Part shown: positions 1-7,854 of the stretch, piece by piece
How the letters are laid out: every line of letters starts with the position of its first letter
How positions within the stretch are numbered: the first letter of the stretch is position 1
NCBI RefSeq assembly: GCF_043641555.1
Contig: NZ_JBHZRJ010000003.1
Span: 186,001-250,000 of the forward strand
Source of the DNA: Saccharospirillum alexandrii_A
GTDB lineage: Bacteria; Pseudomonadota; Gammaproteobacteria; Pseudomonadales; Natronospirillaceae
Reading direction: 5' to 3'
Length of the DNA: 64,000 nucleotides
Notes under the pieces: generated by a model
Database searches by the model: none
The model's input: only the letters and a program-made list of their open reading frames with translations
Told to the model about the DNA's origin: nothing
Made by a program: the position numbers and the translations under genes

Positions 1-45
1 AATAACCGCTACCAGTGCGACGCCCTGCTGAGGTTTGCGGTTCAT
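1..45 (-). CDS. mshP: MSHA biogenesis protein MshP, N-terminus only (cut by window edge)
   Basis: Fifteen codons are visible before the edge, reading MNRKPQQGVALVAVI. The start of a hydrophobic prepilin-like stretch after a short basic leader fits MshP, a minor pseudopilin-like protein of the mannose-sensitive hemagglutinin pilus. The ATG overlaps the mshO stop codon (ATGA), which indicates translational coupling. The identification rests on gene order (A-C-D-O-P) and this short N-terminus. Confidence 0.7.
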   Translation of the reverse strand, partial: MNRKPQQGVALVAVI

Positions 46-944
46 AGGCCATTCCCCAGCACAAAGGTATCGGTGAGTTGAATGCCTTCCGAGCCATCCC
101 CCAGGGCCAGCGTAATCGTTAGGGTAGGGGGGCGATACAGAAAGCCCGGTGTCCAGCTGAAACGGCATTGCGTGACATCGTCGGTAATGCGAGCCGGTGT
201 GGCTGCGCCTATGCGGCTGGCCAGGGCCGTGTTGCTCAGGTCAGTATAGCCGGTAATGCGCTCTAGCCGCCCGCTGTCGCAACGGTAAGCGACGGGCCCG
301 TTGGTAAAGTAGGCCCTGAAAAAGGGACTGTCATTGGGGAAGCGGTGGTTGCTGTTGTCGAGTGTTATCTGGGTCACCGGGCACTGAGAGCAATCGCCAC
401 AGTCGCAGGTGGTTCGGTTAACAATCGAATCGACCTCGGCAAGGTAACCTTCCTCGTTGCCTGCCAATTCATCGGCCCAGTCGCTGTAGAGCTGGCTGAA
501 ACCGGGTGAGGCGATTGATACATAGGTTGACGTGCCTGCCGGCAAGCTGGAAAGAGCCCCGAAAACATCAAAAGACCCGTCGTTATTGATGTTCAGTCGA
601 TCATAGGCGGGTGGGTAGTTCCGATCCCTATATCGCAAGGCCGGTTGTGCCTGATCCGGAGACAGCGTGAAAAACTCCACAACCTGATCATTGCCAGCGG
701 TTGCCTCTGAGGTGCGCACCGAATTGGGAACCGACCTGTCCAGATCTTGCCGCAGCTGAAAGAAGGCGGCTTCGCCCTGTTGCACCCAGGCCGCGCGTTG
801 TTGGGTATCGACAATGGCGGCATAGCGATTGCCGATCAGCGGACCGACGACCGCCACCAGAATGCCGATGATTACGATCACGACGATCAGTTCAACCAGG
901 GTAAAACCGGGTTGGCGAAAGTGTTTCGGGTGTTTGGACGTCAT
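42..944 (-). CDS. mshO: MSHA biogenesis protein MshO (pseudopilin)
   Basis: A minor pseudopilin of the MSHA type IV pilus, expected in the inner membrane and pilus initiation complex. About 300 residues. The N-terminus has a class III prepilin signal, PGFTLVELIVV, with the cleavage Gly, Phe+1 and Glu+5 in place, followed by a single hydrophobic helix. I chose the ATG at 944, four bases after the mshD stop, over an upstream ATG at 962 that would overlap mshD. A compact cysteine cluster (Cys180, 182, 185, 188; spacing CxCxxCxxC) sits in the globular part and is odd for a pseudopilin. The gene belongs to the mshA-C-D-O-P operon and overlaps mshP. Confidence 0.85.
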   Translation of the reverse strand: MTSKHPKHFRQPGFTLVELIVVIVIIGILVAVVGPLIGNRYAAIVDTQQRAAWVQQGEAAFFQLRQDLDRSVPNSVRTSEATAGNDQVVEFFTLSPDQAQPALRYRDRNYPPAYDRLNINNDGSFDVFGALSSLPAGTSTYVSIASPGFSQLYSDWADELAGNEEGYLAEVDSIVNRTTCDCGDCSQCPVTQITLDNSNHRFPNDSPFFRAYFTNGPVAYRCDSGRLERITGYTDLSNTALASRIGAATPARITDDVTQCRFSWTPGFLYRPPTLTITLALGDGSEGIQLTDTFVLGNGL

Positions 945-948
945 CACA

Positions 949-1542
949 TCAACAGCCCTCATCCCAGTAGCTGGTTCGATACCCAGTGAGCTGAACCGTT
1001 TGGCCGCGAGGGTCTGAGGCGGTAACGGTGATTCTGGCGATGCGGGGCGTACAGCCCGCCGTATTCGACAGCGTGCCCAGCGCCAGGCCTGTGCTGGTAT
1101 CCACAGTAACCTGAACCCGGTAGCTCGACAAACCGGGCAGGGCGTTCCCCAGCCGGTCGCGAATACCGGGGGCGAGCCCGTCGTCGCTGTTGGAATCGAA
1201 GCCGTTATAGTCGCAGAGGTTATCCCAAAGCCTGCGGTCGTAACTGCCGTCAGATTCGGCTGAAGGGCAGACGTTCGGGCTGGTCACCGTATCGTCAATG
1301 CGCGGATCGTCGTCACCGTCGAAGAATGACTGGCTCATGACTTCACTCAGTGTGCTCTGGGCCACCAGGTTAGCCTGACTGCGCAACATGGGGTCAATAT
1401 TATTGATCGTCAAAAACCCCAGGCTCTGCAGGATGGCAGCGGCAGCAATGCCAATGATCACAATGGCAATGACCAGCTCGATCAGCGTCACGCCGCGCTG
1501 CGAGTCGTGCTGACGTTCGTGAGCTGAGGCATGAGTGCGCAT
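949..1542 (-). CDS. mshD: MSHA pilin protein MshD (pseudopilin)
   Basis: A minor pilin of the MSHA system, 197 residues. After a 17-residue polar leader comes RGVTLIELVIAIVIIG, the prepilin methylation motif with Glu+5. The predicted globular domain contains INNIDPMLRSQANLVAQ and a GDDDPRIDD stretch typical of MshD proteins as I know them. The ATG at 1542 is one base after the mshC stop (TAG C ATG), so it is preferred over an in-frame ATG at 1575 inside mshC. Confidence 0.85.
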   Translation of the reverse strand: MRTHASAHERQHDSQRGVTLIELVIAIVIIGIAAAAILQSLGFLTINNIDPMLRSQANLVAQSTLSEVMSQSFFDGDDDPRIDDTVTSPNVCPSAESDGSYDRRLWDNLCDYNGFDSNSDDGLAPGIRDRLGNALPGLSSYRVQVTVDTSTGLALGTLSNTAGCTPRIARITVTASDPRGQTVQLTGYRTSYWDEGC

Positions 1543-1543
1543 G

Positions 1544-2068
1544 CTACTGAATCGCCACATAGCCGGTGACTCCATCCAGGCGCAAGGTCGTAGTGGGTGT
1601 CAAGCCAACAATCTGAGTGCCACTGGACACCGGGTTTGCGGGTAAATTGGTGCAATCACTTGCTGTGGTGCTTCGGTACAGACGACCTGTTGGGGTGAAA
1701 AACAAACGTTGCAGTGAGTTGCTGGTGAGTGTGCCTGTTAATTGGGTCGATTCACCAGGTGCGGTGACGGGCGTTATTAAATTCAGTGGGGCACTGCAGC
1801 CAGCACCACTGGAACCAGTACTCTGGCAGTCGTCATCTTGCCATACGGACCAGCCGGTGGTGGTGAGGCGAATTTCTAGGGTGCATTGAGAAGTTGTGGC
1901 ACGATTGTGTGTGTAAGTCAGAGTGGACTGAAGGTTGCTTCTTACACTGTTGTTCAAAAAAGGAGTTGAGTTGAAAAATCTAGGAGCAGCAACAGCGGAT
2001 ATAATGGATAGTAGTAGCAGTACCAGAACTAATTCGACTAGACTGAACCCAAAATAAGCTTTCCCCAT
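1544..2068 (-). CDS. mshC: MSHA pilin protein MshC (pseudopilin)
   Basis: A minor pilin of 174 residues. It has a very short leader and then YFGFSLVELVLVLLLLSII, a type IV prepilin N-terminal helix with Glu+5, followed by APRFF as in MshA/MshC relatives. It is the second gene of the msh operon and is separated from mshA by a stem-loop that probably lowers expression of the minor pilins relative to the major pilin. Cysteines in the C-terminal half could form the usual pilin disulfides. Confidence 0.8.
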   Translation of the reverse strand: MGKAYFGFSLVELVLVLLLLSIISAVAAPRFFNSTPFLNNSVRSNLQSTLTYTHNRATTSQCTLEIRLTTTGWSVWQDDDCQSTGSSGAGCSAPLNLITPVTAPGESTQLTGTLTSNSLQRLFFTPTGRLYRSTTASDCTNLPANPVSSGTQIVGLTPTTTLRLDGVTGYVAIQ

Positions 2069-2144
2069 TCAGATGTACCTATTCAATTGCACTTCTATGA
2101 GAAAGGTAAGTGAAATCGAGCCAATGTAGGTTTTTATTGAATCT

Positions 2145-2203
2145 AAAAAAGTGCCCTGCAAAATCGTAGATATTTGCACAGACTAAATAGCAAGGCACTT
2201 TTT
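2145..2203 (-). terminator. Stem-loop between mshA and mshC (attenuating terminator)
   Basis: AAAAAGTGCC and GGCACTTTTT arms flank a roughly 40-base loop, and the 3' arm ends in a T run on both strands. Its position directly after the major pilin gene suggests partial termination: abundant mshA transcript and less read-through to the minor pilin genes. Confidence 0.6.
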
Positions 2204-2219
2204 GTTCTTATCGTTACTC

Positions 2220-2600
2220 TTACAAACTGCCTACACACAATACTGAGTCGCCAACAGCTGTTGTCGCAGTAGCACAGCTATCGTCTGTAAATGTTGGTAC
2301 TACTTGTGTGCCACCACTGATCGTCACTTGAACCCCAGTCGCAACTGCTGATATCCCTTCACCATCAACGCCTGCCGCTAACTCAGTTACCGTTGGAAAA
2401 GCGGCGTTTCCATTTACGCGATTTTCCGCAACTAATATTCCCCATGTGCTTTTCACGGCACCAGTAAGGCCAGCTTCAGTGGCGGCCGTAGCCTGGGTAG
2501 AAAAATCAACAAATCGTGGCAAGGCAAAAGCAGACAAGATGCCCAGAATCACGATCACCATGATCAGTTCAATCAGCGTAAAACCTTTTTGTTGTTTCAT
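2220..2600 (-). CDS. mshA: MSHA major pilin MshA
   Basis: The major structural subunit of the MSHA pilus, 126 residues. KGFTLIELIMVIVILGI is a class IV pilin signal: cleavage after Gly by the prepilin peptidase, N-methyl-Phe at +1, Glu at +5. The helix ends in SAFALPRFVDF, as in MshA. Two cysteines near the C-terminus (DDSC and VLC) give the usual disulfide-bonded loop. The ATG at 2600 has GGGAG about 8 bases upstream; an upstream TTG at 2606 lacks such spacing. It is transcribed from a sigma-54 promoter and heads mshC-D-O-P. No mshB-like gene is present between mshA and pgi. Confidence 0.9.
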   Translation of the reverse strand: MKQQKGFTLIELIMVIVILGILSAFALPRFVDFSTQATAATEAGLTGAVKSTWGILVAENRVNGNAAFPTVTELAAGVDGEGISAVATGVQVTISGGTQVVPTFTDDSCATATTAVGDSVLCVGSL

Positions 2601-2663
2601 AGTCAATCTCCCAATATCAGTAAATATGCCTGTCTTACTTCTACCCTTCTTTCGTTAGGTATA

Positions 2664-2679
2664 AGCCAGAACCGTGCCA
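2664..2679 (-). promoter_or_regulatory. Sigma-54 promoter of the msh pilin operon
   Basis: The minus strand reads TGGCACGGTTCTGGCT: the -24 GG and -12 GC dinucleotides are separated by exactly 10 bases, with the TGGCACG half intact. The start point would fall near 2653, about 50 bases before the mshA ATG. This matches the known sigma-54 consensus (TGGCACG-N4-TTGC) except for one base. Confidence 0.7.
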
Positions 2680-2879
2680 ACGAATTAATTCCGGATCGTA
2701 TTTCTACCCATATGGCCATTTCACGGGGTCCAGAATGAGACTTGGCTCTCAATATCGGCGAGTTTATGCGGTTTTTTTGGCGTTGCAAGGGAGTAGGTCG
2801 TATTTGGGGCATTCTAATGACAAAGGATTGACGATTTACAAGAAAAAAAGAACGAGGTGGGTGTTGCAGTGTTTAAAAG

Positions 2880-2894
2880 TGACGCATGGCGTCA
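2880..2894. promoter_or_regulatory. Inverted repeat TGACGC-ATG-GCGTCA, candidate enhancer site
   Basis: A perfect 6-bp inverted repeat with a 3-base spacer lies about 200 bp upstream of the msh sigma-54 promoter, a normal distance for a sigma-54 activator site. The activator is unknown. The rest of 2601-3047 holds no gene I can support; apart from this repeat, the promoter and a hairpin at 3008-3042 it looks empty. Confidence 0.3.
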
Positions 2895-3007
2895 GCTTTG
2901 CAAGAGCAGCAAGGTTGTCATGGCGGGGTGGAGAAGACAGAAAATACTCTGGCGAGGTGTCATTTGAGCTAAGCGTGGCACTTCTTTCGAGTGTGCAGGC
3001 CAGTTGA

Positions 3008-3042
3008 AGCAGACCTCACCGCGGAGATGGATGAGGTCTGCT
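3008..3042 (-). terminator. Perfect 11-bp stem-loop after pgi
   Basis: AGCAGACCTCA and TGAGGTCTGCT arms enclose a 13-base loop starting six bases after the pgi stop codon. There is no clear T run on the minus strand (TTCAACTGG follows), so it may protect the 3' end or terminate weakly. Confidence 0.5.
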
Positions 3043-3047
3043 GCCAT

Positions 3048-4691
3048 TCAGCGGTTTGCTTGTCTGAACCGTTCAATCAACTGGGCGGTTGAGCTGTCGT
3101 AGCCTTCGGTGTTGCCGGTTTCCAGCGCTTCAAACACGCTGTTGCCCAGTACCTTGCCAAGCTCAACGCCCCACTGGTCGAAGCTGTTGACGCCCCAGAT
3201 AACGCCTTGCACATACACCTTGTGTTCGTACAGGGCGATCAGTGCGCCCACTACCTGTGGCGTAACCTGTTCGAACACCAGGCTGTTGCAGGGGCGGTTG
3301 CCGGGTACCACCTTGTGCGGTACCAGCTCGGCAATGGCGGCCGCATCAAGGCCTTTTGCCTTCAGCTCAGCCGTAACCTCGGCTTCGGTCTTGCCCTCCA
3401 GCAGTGCCTGTTGCTGACCCAGATAGTTGGCGAACAGCCAGGGGTGGTGGTCGGCCACGGGGTTGTGGCTTTTCAGTGGCATTAGAAAGTCGGCGGGAAT
3501 CAGACGGGTGCCCTGATGCAACAGCTGGTGGTAGGCGTGCTGGCCATTGGTGCCGGTACCACCCCAGATCACTGGCCCGGTGCTCCACCCAACCGGGCGG
3601 CCATCCTGCGTCACAGCCTTGCCGTTGGATTCCATATCGACTTGCTGCAGGTGCGCCGGCAGGTCTTTCAGGCTCTCGTCATAACTGAGCACAGCATGGG
3701 ATTCGGCGCCCATAAAGTTGTTATACCAGACACCCAACATGCCGAGGATAACCGGTATGTTGTGCTCGAGGCCGGTGGTGCGGAAATGCTCGTCCATTTC
3801 ATGGGCGCCGCTGAGCATTTGTTCAAAATTATCGAACCCGATCACAATCGCCTGGGCCAGCCCAATGGCCGACCAGAGCGAGTAGCGACCGCCGACCCAA
3901 TCCCACATCGGAAACATATTAGCCTCGTCGATGCCGAATTCAGTCGCGGCTTTGATGTTGGTGGAAACGGCAACAAAGTGGTGCTTAACCTGTTCCGGCT
4001 TACCACCCTGTTGGAAGAACCATTCACGCGCCGCTTCAGCGTTTTTAAGGGTCTCAAGGGTGTTGAAACTTTTTGAAGCCACGACAAAGAGCGTTGTTTC
4101 CGGATCAAGATCCCGGCAGACGCTGGTGACGTCGGTACCGTCGATGTTGGCAATGTATTTTAGGTCATAGCCGTCTTGCCAGTAGGGCTTCAACGCATCG
4201 GACACCACTTTCGGACCCAGGTAGGAGCCACCGATGCCGATGTTGACAATGGTGCGCAGTTTTTTACCGGTGTGGCCGGCAAAAGCACCGCTGTGAACCG
4301 ATTCGGCAAAGGCCTTCATTTTGTCCTGGGTAGCGTTGACCGTCTCATTAATGTCTTCGCCGTTCACGTTGATAGGCCGCTGGCTGCGATTCCGCAACGC
4401 GATGTGCAAGGCGGGGCGGTTTTCGCTGCGGTTGATCACCTCACCGTTGAACATGGCGTCTATGGCTTCCGGCAACTTGGCCAGCCGGGCCAGCGCCATC
4501 AACTGGTTCATGGTCTCGTCGGTTACCCGGTTTTTGGAATAGTCGAGCTCGATACCGGCGGCATGCTCTGTCATGCGGGGGCCGCGGTGCGGGTCTTCGG
4601 CAAAGAGGTCGCGCATGTGCACATCGGCGAGGGTGGCTTTGTGTTCTTCGAGTTTTTTCCAGGTTGCCAGTTGGGTCGGATCGTAAGCCAT
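3048..4691 (-). CDS. pgi: Glucose-6-phosphate isomerase
   Basis: Interconverts glucose 6-phosphate and fructose 6-phosphate in the cytoplasm. 547 residues, the normal proteobacterial length. Both family signatures are visible: DWVGGRYSLWSAIG in the middle and NSFDQWGVELGKVLG near the C-terminus; the phosphate-binding stretch VASKSFNTLET is also present. It follows panD on the same strand but is separated by about 300 bp that contain a repeat element and a HexR-type palindrome, so it probably has its own promoter. The pcnB-folK-panBCD-pgi order matches Pseudomonas. Confidence 0.97.
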   Translation of the reverse strand: MAYDPTQLATWKKLEEHKATLADVHMRDLFAEDPHRGPRMTEHAAGIELDYSKNRVTDETMNQLMALARLAKLPEAIDAMFNGEVINRSENRPALHIALRNRSQRPINVNGEDINETVNATQDKMKAFAESVHSGAFAGHTGKKLRTIVNIGIGGSYLGPKVVSDALKPYWQDGYDLKYIANIDGTDVTSVCRDLDPETTLFVVASKSFNTLETLKNAEAAREWFFQQGGKPEQVKHHFVAVSTNIKAATEFGIDEANMFPMWDWVGGRYSLWSAIGLAQAIVIGFDNFEQMLSGAHEMDEHFRTTGLEHNIPVILGMLGVWYNNFMGAESHAVLSYDESLKDLPAHLQQVDMESNGKAVTQDGRPVGWSTGPVIWGGTGTNGQHAYHQLLHQGTRLIPADFLMPLKSHNPVADHHPWLFANYLGQQQALLEGKTEAEVTAELKAKGLDAAAIAELVPHKVVPGNRPCNSLVFEQVTPQVVGALIALYEHKVYVQGVIWGVNSFDQWGVELGKVLGNSVFEALETGNTEGYDSSTAQLIERFRQANR

Positions 4692-4793
4692 AAGTCGGTT
4701 CCCGATTGTTTTTGTGGGTTTGGATTAAGAAGAATGCATGGAGGATAGGTTGGGCTGTAGTGAAACGATACCAACCAAACCGTAAAATAATTA

Positions 4794-4808
4794 TGTAATT
4801 TAATTACA
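4794..4808. promoter_or_regulatory. HexR-type operator upstream of pgi
   Basis: TGTAATTTAATTACA is an exact match to the published HexR palindrome TGTAAT-WWW-ATTACA. HexR (RpiR family, senses KDPG) controls central sugar metabolism in many gammaproteobacteria. The site is about 105 bp upstream of the pgi start codon. Motif and target agree; binding itself is inference. Confidence 0.65.
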
Positions 4809-4876
4809 AAATTACGGGAAAAACCACCGATTGGTGAAATTTTGTGACATCAGACGGTGATTAGGTAACCACGGAA

Positions 4877-4979
4877 GGCTGCCGGGTAGACCTGTCCGGG
4901 GAAGTCCGCAGCAGGGATGCTGCGGCCTAGGCTCCAAGGACGGATTCACGCCGACCCCGGACAGGTCTACCCGGCAGCC
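4877..4979. repeat. Palindromic repeat element, copy R1
   Basis: Outer arms of about 25 bp are perfectly complementary (GGCTGCCGGGTAGACC... against ...GGTCTACCCGGCAGCC). Inside is the hairpin CCGCAGCA-GGGA-TGCTGCGG (4906-4925), then CTAGG, then a second small hairpin TCC-AAGGAC-GGA. It lies 16 bp after the panD stop codon. The same architecture recurs at about 25606, 31797, 33745, 43420 and 48892. Confidence 0.9.
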
Positions 4980-4995
4980 GGCCTGACTCGTCCCC

Positions 4996-5376
4996 TTAGG
5001 CCAACTGAACAGGCAGGGCGTTACTGGTGTGGCTGACGGTGTTGTCGTCGTTCATGTAGAGCATGCGGGGTTTGAAGGTTTCGAGTTCGGCTTCGGAGAA
5101 GTTGGCGTAGGCGCAGATGATGACGGTATCGCCGACGCTGGCTTTGTGCGCGGCGGCGCCGTTGACCGAGATCATGCCGCTGTTGTCTTCACCGCGAATG
5201 GCATAGGTGGTGAAGCGCTCGCCGTTGGTCACGTTGTAAATCTGAATCTGCTCGAATTCGCGGATGCCGGCCATATCGAGCAAGTCGCCGCCAATGGCGC
5301 AGGAGCCTTCGTAGTTCAGTACCGCATGTGTGACCTTGGCCTTATGCAATTTGGCCTTGAGCATGATTAATTCCAT
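4996..5376 (-). CDS. panD: Aspartate 1-decarboxylase (pyruvoyl-dependent)
   Basis: Makes beta-alanine from aspartate for pantothenate synthesis. 126 residues from the chosen ATG (MELIMLKAKLHKAKVTHA), the family length; a further upstream ATG at 5388 would add four residues. The self-cleavage site Gly-Ser is in YEGSCAI (about residues 23-25), which generates the pyruvoyl group. The conserved tail ...YANFSEAELETFKPR is present. It is the last of folK-panB-panC-panD and ends close to repeat R1. Confidence 0.96.
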   Translation of the reverse strand: MELIMLKAKLHKAKVTHAVLNYEGSCAIGGDLLDMAGIREFEQIQIYNVTNGERFTTYAIRGEDNSGMISVNGAAAHKASVGDTVIICAYANFSEAELETFKPRMLYMNDDNTVSHTSNALPVQLA

Positions 5377-5463
5377 TACGCACCTCATATTGCACCCCCG
5401 GTCAGCATCAGGCGTGATCCGGAAGCGGGGTTTTATCGGAAACTGTGATTGGAGGCAACCTGC

Positions 5464-6306
5464 CTAACGATCCACCTGAACGTTGTCGATCAGTCGTGCC
5501 TTGCCTAGGAAGGCCGCCGCCAGGATGACCAGTTCATGGTCGTCGTCTGTGGCCGGTTCCAGATCGATGCGGCGGCTTATATTGAAATAATCAGGTGTGA
5601 AGCCGGCATTGTGCAGGGCTTCCTTGGCCGTTCGGGTCACTTTGGCCAAGTCATGCTCGCCCTGCTCAATGGCCGCCTTGGCGTTGCACAGAATGCGGTA
5701 CAGAGCGGGTGCCTGTTCCCGTTCGCCGGCGGTAAGGTAGTTGTTGCGTGAGCTGTGGGCCAGACCGTCATCGGCACGGCCGGTATCGACGCCGATCATC
5801 TTAATGGGCAGGAAGAGATTGCTGACCATGGTTTTCAGTACGGTGAACTGCTGAAAATCCTTAAGGCCGAAGACGGCGCAGTCTGGTTGTACCTGATTGA
5901 AAAACTTCAGCACGATGGTCGCCACACCAACGAAATGCCCCGGGCGGCTGGCGCCACAGTGCAGTGTGGTGATCTTGTCGACACTGACCCGGGTCAGATC
6001 TGGCTCCGGGTACATGACTGCCTTGTTTGGGGTGTACAGTAGATGGCAGCCTTCGGCGATCAGCTTCTTTGTGTCTTCTTCCAGGGTGCGCGGGTAGCCG
6101 GAGAGATCTTCGTTTTCGCCAAACTGTGTCGGGTTGATGAAGATGGACGCAACAACGATGTCGGCGTGCTCCCGGGCACTCTTGATGAGCCGCATGTGGC
6201 CTTCGTGCAGGTTGCCCATGGTGGGCACCAGCGCCACGCGCTTGCCGTCTGCCCGCAGATCGGCGAGGGCAGTGCGAAGGTCGTCGAGAGTAGCAACAAT
6301 TTTCAT
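5464..6306 (-). CDS. panC: Pantothenate synthetase (pantoate-beta-alanine ligase)
   Basis: Condenses pantoate and beta-alanine with ATP. 280 residues, normal length. The nucleotide-binding HxGH motif appears in PTMGNLHEGH near residue 34, and the second conserved block INPTQFGENEDL follows. The KMSKS-like motif is represented by AHSSRNNYL. It is flanked by panB and panD on the same strand, so the three genes form a compact pathway block. Confidence 0.97.
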   Translation of the reverse strand: MKIVATLDDLRTALADLRADGKRVALVPTMGNLHEGHMRLIKSAREHADIVVASIFINPTQFGENEDLSGYPRTLEEDTKKLIAEGCHLLYTPNKAVMYPEPDLTRVSVDKITTLHCGASRPGHFVGVATIVLKFFNQVQPDCAVFGLKDFQQFTVLKTMVSNLFLPIKMIGVDTGRADDGLAHSSRNNYLTAGEREQAPALYRILCNAKAAIEQGEHDLAKVTRTAKEALHNAGFTPDYFNISRRIDLEPATDDDHELVILAAAFLGKARLIDNVQVDR

Positions 6307-6365
6307 AACAGAGTCACTCAGGGTCAGTTACAGAGCCGGGCAGTGGGGTGTCGGGCGACAGGCGC

Positions 6366-7163
6366 TTAGTCGAACGCGTGTTCCGGACCTGGGAAAGCGC
6401 CGGATTTCACGTCGTCAATGTAGCGGGTCACCGCATCTGCCAGGGTGTTGGGTTCGGCCATATAGTTCTTCACAAACTTTGGCAGGCGGTGCTGGGTGAA
6501 GCCCAGCATGTCGTAGCTGACCAGCACCTGAGCATCGGTCACGTTACCGGCACCAATGCCGATTACCGGCACCGGCACGGCGTCGGTAATGGCGCGGGCC
6601 AGGTCAGTCGGTACGCATTCCAACAACACAAAATCGGCACCGGCCTCTACCAGGGCAATGGCATCGTTGATCATGGTCTGGGCGGCTGCTTCGTCGCGCC
6701 CCTGAACCTTGTAGCCCCCGAATTTGTTAACCGACTGGGGCGTTAAGCCAAGGTGCACGCAGGTTGGAATGCCGGCGCGGCTGAGCGACACAATGCTGTC
6801 GGCAAGCCAGGCACCGCCCTCGAGTTTGACCATGTGTGCACCGGCCTGCATGAGCTGGCCCGCATTGGCCTGGCATTGGTCAACACTTGAGTAGCTGTTG
6901 AACGGCAGATCGGCGATGACCAGGGCCCCCTGGTTGCCTCGGGCAACGGCAGTGGTGTGGTACACCATCTGCTCCAGGGTGACCGGCAGGGTAGACGTGT
7001 GGCCCTGAACCACCATGCCCAGTGAATCACCCACCAGCAGGGATTCGACACCCAGGGTAGAGAACATCTGCGCAAAAGAAGCGTCATAGGCGGTGAGCAT
7101 GCTGAATTTCTGGCCGTCGGCGACGAGCTGTTTCAGGGTGGCTACCGTGTGATTCTTCACCAT
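6366..7163 (-). CDS. panB: 3-methyl-2-oxobutanoate hydroxymethyltransferase
   Basis: Transfers a hydroxymethyl group from 5,10-methylene-THF to alpha-ketoisovalerate, the first committed step to pantothenate. 265 residues. MLTAYDASFA, LLVGDSLGMVVQGH and GIGAGNVTDAQVLV are the family's metal- and substrate-binding blocks. It lies between folK and panC; 173 bp separate it from folK and hold no recognisable gene. Confidence 0.97.
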   Translation of the reverse strand: MVKNHTVATLKQLVADGQKFSMLTAYDASFAQMFSTLGVESLLVGDSLGMVVQGHTSTLPVTLEQMVYHTTAVARGNQGALVIADLPFNSYSSVDQCQANAGQLMQAGAHMVKLEGGAWLADSIVSLSRAGIPTCVHLGLTPQSVNKFGGYKVQGRDEAAAQTMINDAIALVEAGADFVLLECVPTDLARAITDAVPVPVIGIGAGNVTDAQVLVSYDMLGFTQHRLPKFVKNYMAEPNTLADAVTRYIDDVKSGAFPGPEHAFD

Positions 7164-7336
7164 CGGGGCTCTCTCGATCGGTTAGGTGGGGGCGAATGGT
7201 TGCGATTTGGGGGGGCTAAGTCAAGCCGGTGTGATGGTATGCCGTGTTTCGGTGCTGTTCAGCGGTTTTGCCGCCACGGTTTACCGGCTATTCGGGGTTT
7301 CGTGGTGCCATTGTTGAATGGTGGTTGGCAATGCGC

Positions 7337-7831
7337 TTACAGGCGGCTTATCGCCTGGTCCCGGGTGTGTTCCAGCCAGTGGTTCAGTGGCTGATTCCCG
7401 AGAACCAGTTCAGGCGCAATGTCGGCCAGCGGGCGGATAACAAACGCCCGTTCATGCGCTCTGGGATGCGGCAGTGTCAGTTCGGGGTCTTCGGATGTAA
7501 CGTTCTGATACCAGATGATGTCGAGATCGAGCGTACGTGGCCCCCATCGCACCTGGCGTTCACGGCCGAAGTGATGTTCGATCTGATGCAGCGCATCGAG
7601 CAGTGGGCGGGGGTCGAGCCCGGTGGTAATTTCACAGACGGCATTCAGGTAATCCGGCTGGTCGGCCGGGCCACCGATGGCAGCGCTGCGGTACCAGGGC
7701 GAGACCTGAAGCACCCGGGTTCCAGGCAGGGCACTGAGCTTCTCCAGTGCGCCATCAAGTGCCTCGGCGCTCACGCCCAGGTTACTGCCTAGCGCAATGT
7801 ACGCTCGATGTTCCAGTGATGCAGCAGACAT
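7337..7831 (-). CDS. folK: 6-hydroxymethyl-7,8-dihydropterin pyrophosphokinase
   Basis: Pyrophosphorylates hydroxymethyl-dihydropterin in folate synthesis. 164 residues. AYIALGSNLG at the N-terminus and the HPPK signature RWGPRTLDLDIIWY (with the catalytic Asp pair) are clear, as is LPHPRAHERAFV. It begins 23 bp after pcnB, as in most gammaproteobacteria, so the two are likely co-transcribed. Confidence 0.97.
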   Translation of the reverse strand: MSAASLEHRAYIALGSNLGVSAEALDGALEKLSALPGTRVLQVSPWYRSAAIGGPADQPDYLNAVCEITTGLDPRPLLDALHQIEHHFGRERQVRWGPRTLDLDIIWYQNVTSEDPELTLPHPRAHERAFVIRPLADIAPELVLGNQPLNHWLEHTRDQAISRL

Positions 7832-7854
7832 TCGTCAGAGCCTTGGGGTGTCGT

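Noticed and set aside
2857..2967. Possible 36-codon peptide (GTG start, Trp/Arg-rich: VFKSDAWRQLCKSSK...) upstream of mshA
   Set aside because: Start site is weak and no homologous family comes to mind; not enough support to call a gene.
2735..3007. 90-codon plus-strand open frame between mshA and pgi
   Set aside because: No ribosome site, no domain; crosses the candidate enhancer repeat; likely chance.
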